Positions 62,535 through 64,000 of a DNA stretch of 64,000 nucleotides are shown here, one piece after another. Every line of letters starts with the position of its first letter. Positions within the stretch are counted from its first letter, which is position 1. The stretch is from an uncultured Muribaculaceae bacterium. GTDB lineage: Bacteria > Bacteroidota > Bacteroidia > Bacteroidales > Muribaculaceae. The translations under genes were made by a program, and so were the position numbers. The stretch covers positions 1 to 64,000 of the forward strand of contig CAKUQQ010000008.1 of NCBI GenBank assembly GCA_934675575.1, written 5' to 3'. Below the pieces are notes generated by a model. It worked only from the letters and a program-made list of their open reading frames with translations, did no database searches and was not told the origin of the DNA.

Positions 62535-63779
62535 ATGGGTTTAATTGACGATAAGAAAAGAATAAATGAATTTGAGGAGGAAAGGGCTGTGTTGGTTGGT
62601 TTGATTACTCCGCAACAAAACGAGCAAAAATCAAATGAATATCTCGACGAGCTTGAGTTTCTTGCCGACACGGCAGGAGCCAAGGCCGTGAAGCGTTTTG
62701 TGCAACGCTGCCAGACACCCAACAGCACCACATTTGTGGGCAAAGGCAAGCTTGAGGAGATAGCAGCCTATATAGAAGCTCATGAAGACGTGAACCTCGT
62801 GATTTTTGACGATGACCTCACTCCCAAGCAGATGGCCAACATAGAGAGGGTGGCGCATGTGAAGGTGCTTGACCGCACAAGCCTTATTCTTGACATTTTT
62901 GCCAAACGAGCCCAGACGGCCAATGCCAAAATGCAGGTGGAGCTGGCCCAATATCAATATCTGCTGCCCCGATTGTCGGGCATGTGGACCCACCTTGAGC
63001 GTCAGCGCGGCGGTATAGGTATGCGCGGCCCTGGTGAGGAGCAGATTGAAACTGACCGCCGTATCATCAAGACTAAAATATCGCTGTTGAAGCAGAAGTT
63101 GCAGAACCTCGACAAACAGAAAACCATACAGCGCAAAAACCGCGGTAAACTCACGCGAATAGCTCTCGTGGGCTACACCAATGTGGGTAAGTCAACGCTT
63201 ATGAATGTGCTGAGCAAGAGCGAGGTGTTTGCAGAAAACAAGCTGTTTGCCACGCTCGACACCACGGTGCGCAAGGTGGTGATAGAAAACTTGCCTTTCC
63301 TGCTCACCGACACTGTGGGCTTCATTCGCAAGCTGCCAACGCATCTCATAGAGTCGTTTAAATCAACGCTCGACGAGGTGCGTGATGCCGATGTGCTCGT
63401 GCATGTGGTGGATATATCACACCCACAGTTTGAGGAACAGATAGAGGTGGTGAACAAAACACTGCAAGAGGTGTGTGACTCTGGCAACAAAGAGATGATA
63501 ATGGTGTTTAACAAAATAGACCAATTCTCCTATGTGGAGAAAGACGCCGACGACCTCACGCCACGCAGCCGCGAGAACATTCCGCTCGATGAGCTGAAAC
63601 AGACGTGGATGTCGCGTCTGGGCAGCAACTGCGTGTTTATCTCGGCTAAAAACAAGGAAAATGTAGATGAGCTGAAACGCATACTCTACGATAAGGCCAA
63701 GGCGATACACATGGAGCGTTTCCCCTACAATGACTTCCTGTATGAGAAATATGACAGCGACGACAATCCGAACGGGTGA
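62535..63779 (+). CDS. hflX: Ribosome-associated GTPase HflX
   Basis: 414 residues. Acts on stalled or stress-split ribosomes in bacteria. N-terminal HflX domain (about 25-190; FVGKGKLEEIAAYIEAHEDV and RLSGMWTHLERQRGGIGMRG with PGEEQIETDRR). The G domain (about 210-380) holds G1 GYTNVGKSTL, switch-region DTVGFIRKLP (G3) and FNKIDQ (G4, NKxD). Cytosolic. A terminator follows at 63783. Confidence 0.94.
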   Translation: MGLIDDKKRINEFEEERAVLVGLITPQQNEQKSNEYLDELEFLADTAGAKAVKRFVQRCQTPNSTTFVGKGKLEEIAAYIEAHEDVNLVIFDDDLTPKQMANIERVAHVKVLDRTSLILDIFAKRAQTANAKMQVELAQYQYLLPRLSGMWTHLERQRGGIGMRGPGEEQIETDRRIIKTKISLLKQKLQNLDKQKTIQRKNRGKLTRIALVGYTNVGKSTLMNVLSKSEVFAENKLFATLDTTVRKVVIENLPFLLTDTVGFIRKLPTHLIESFKSTLDEVRDADVLVHVVDISHPQFEEQIEVVNKTLQEVCDSGNKEMIMVFNKIDQFSYVEKDADDLTPRSRENIPLDELKQTWMSRLGSNCVFISAKNKENVDELKRILYDKAKAIHMERFPYNDFLYEKYDSDDNPNG

Positions 63780-63782
63780 ATG

Positions 63783-63807
63783 AAACCGCCTGAAACGTGC
63801 GGTTTTG
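63783..63807 (+). terminator. Terminator after hflX
   Basis: AAACCGC (63783-63789) pairs with GCGGTTT (63799-63805) and is followed by a short T run. Confidence 0.6.
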
Positions 63808-63872
63808 GGGGTGCGTGACATGCCACTGAAGCAAGACTAAAATTTTTTAATAACTAAAACATAAATAACTAA

Positions 63873-64000
63873 ATGAGACAAATGAAAAAAATGATGACAT
63901 TGTGCGCACTGGTGTGCCTGGCGTTTTCGGCTAAGGCTGTCGATGCCAACTACAATGTGATTCCGTTGCCACAAAAAATTGAGTTGAACAAGTCGGCCGG
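63873..64000 (+). CDS. Probable GH20 beta-N-acetylhexosaminidase, 5' fragment
   Basis: Partial: 42 codons before the window ends. Signal peptide MRQMKKMMTLCALVCLAFSA, then a mature start YNVIPLPQKIELNKS, which is the usual beginning of GH20 hexosaminidases in Bacteroidales (IPLP-x-x-I). The family call rests on this short N-terminal match only. With the GH85 enzyme at the left end it would complete removal of GlcNAc from host glycans, as inference. Confidence 0.55.
   Translation, partial: MRQMKKMMTLCALVCLAFSAKAVDANYNVIPLPQKIELNKSA

Overview
The window looks like chromosomal DNA of a Bacteroidota bacterium, order Bacteroidales; Muribaculaceae or Prevotellaceae seems most likely, but the family cannot be fixed from the sequence alone. 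Reasons: many intergenic regions carry the Bacteroidota promoter (TTTG, about 19 bp, TAnnTTTG), for example upstream of tamL, the fumarase and the AspT-like transporter; Shine-Dalgarno sites are nearly absent; secreted enzymes end in T9SS-type sorting domains; and there are lineage-typical proteins such as TamL, a DUF5106 protein, a 30-residue AURKAIP1/COX24-like basic protein and a DUF151-UVR fusion. Lipid A/Kdo genes (lpxH, kdsA) and outer-membrane proteins show a Gram-negative envelope.

Layout. 1-1374 has no convincing gene: a GT-rich tandem repeat array (1-490) with inverted partial copies (602-707), a promoter, and a possible structured RNA or long leader (899-1280) before a large secreted GH85 endo-beta-N-acetylglucosaminidase. 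6200-14699 is a plus-strand run of envelope and housekeeping genes (DUF5106, DoxX, FNT channel, mnmA, DUF151-UVR, nupG-like, rsmE, kdsA, TPR protein). A CotH-family protein with a striking upstream palindrome follows, then minus-strand AspT-like transporter, HAD phosphatase and TamL, a sugar MFS transporter, ApbE, RNase G, the tiny basic ribosomal-type protein and HU. 27339-36472 is mostly plus strand: HAD, an uncharacterised trio (two related lipoproteins plus a polytopic membrane protein), sufT-like, lpxH, ispD, recG, an M23 peptidase and serB. 36543-43812 holds rmuC, DUF695, a small membrane protein, fabG-tetR and a pyrB-pyrI-flavin reductase-glyA operon.

From 44309: a PBP1a gene overlapping a VanX-like D-Ala-D-Ala dipeptidase, priA with a glycosyltransferase, an AT-rich three-gene type II restriction-modification cassette (two D12-class adenine methyltransferases plus a PD-(D/E)XK nuclease) beside an initiator tRNA-fMet, a metallophosphoesterase, class I fumarase, RluA-type pseudouridine synthase, a peptidoglycan hydrolase, pepD, a 58-residue membrane protein, a Skp-like lipoprotein, hflX, and the start of a probable GH20 hexosaminidase cut by the window end.

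Most novel-looking points: (1) the pyrBI leader, where a promoter, a 36-codon ORF and a terminator whose loop holds the ORF stop codon resemble the UTP-sensing pyrBI attenuator of enterobacteria; (2) the possible long-range-paired RNA and repeat array at the left end; (3) the FokI-like restriction-modification cassette; (4) the lipoprotein pair plus membrane protein; (5) the operator-like element before the CotH gene. GH85 and GH20 at the two ends suggest a host N-glycan-foraging lifestyle, as inference.
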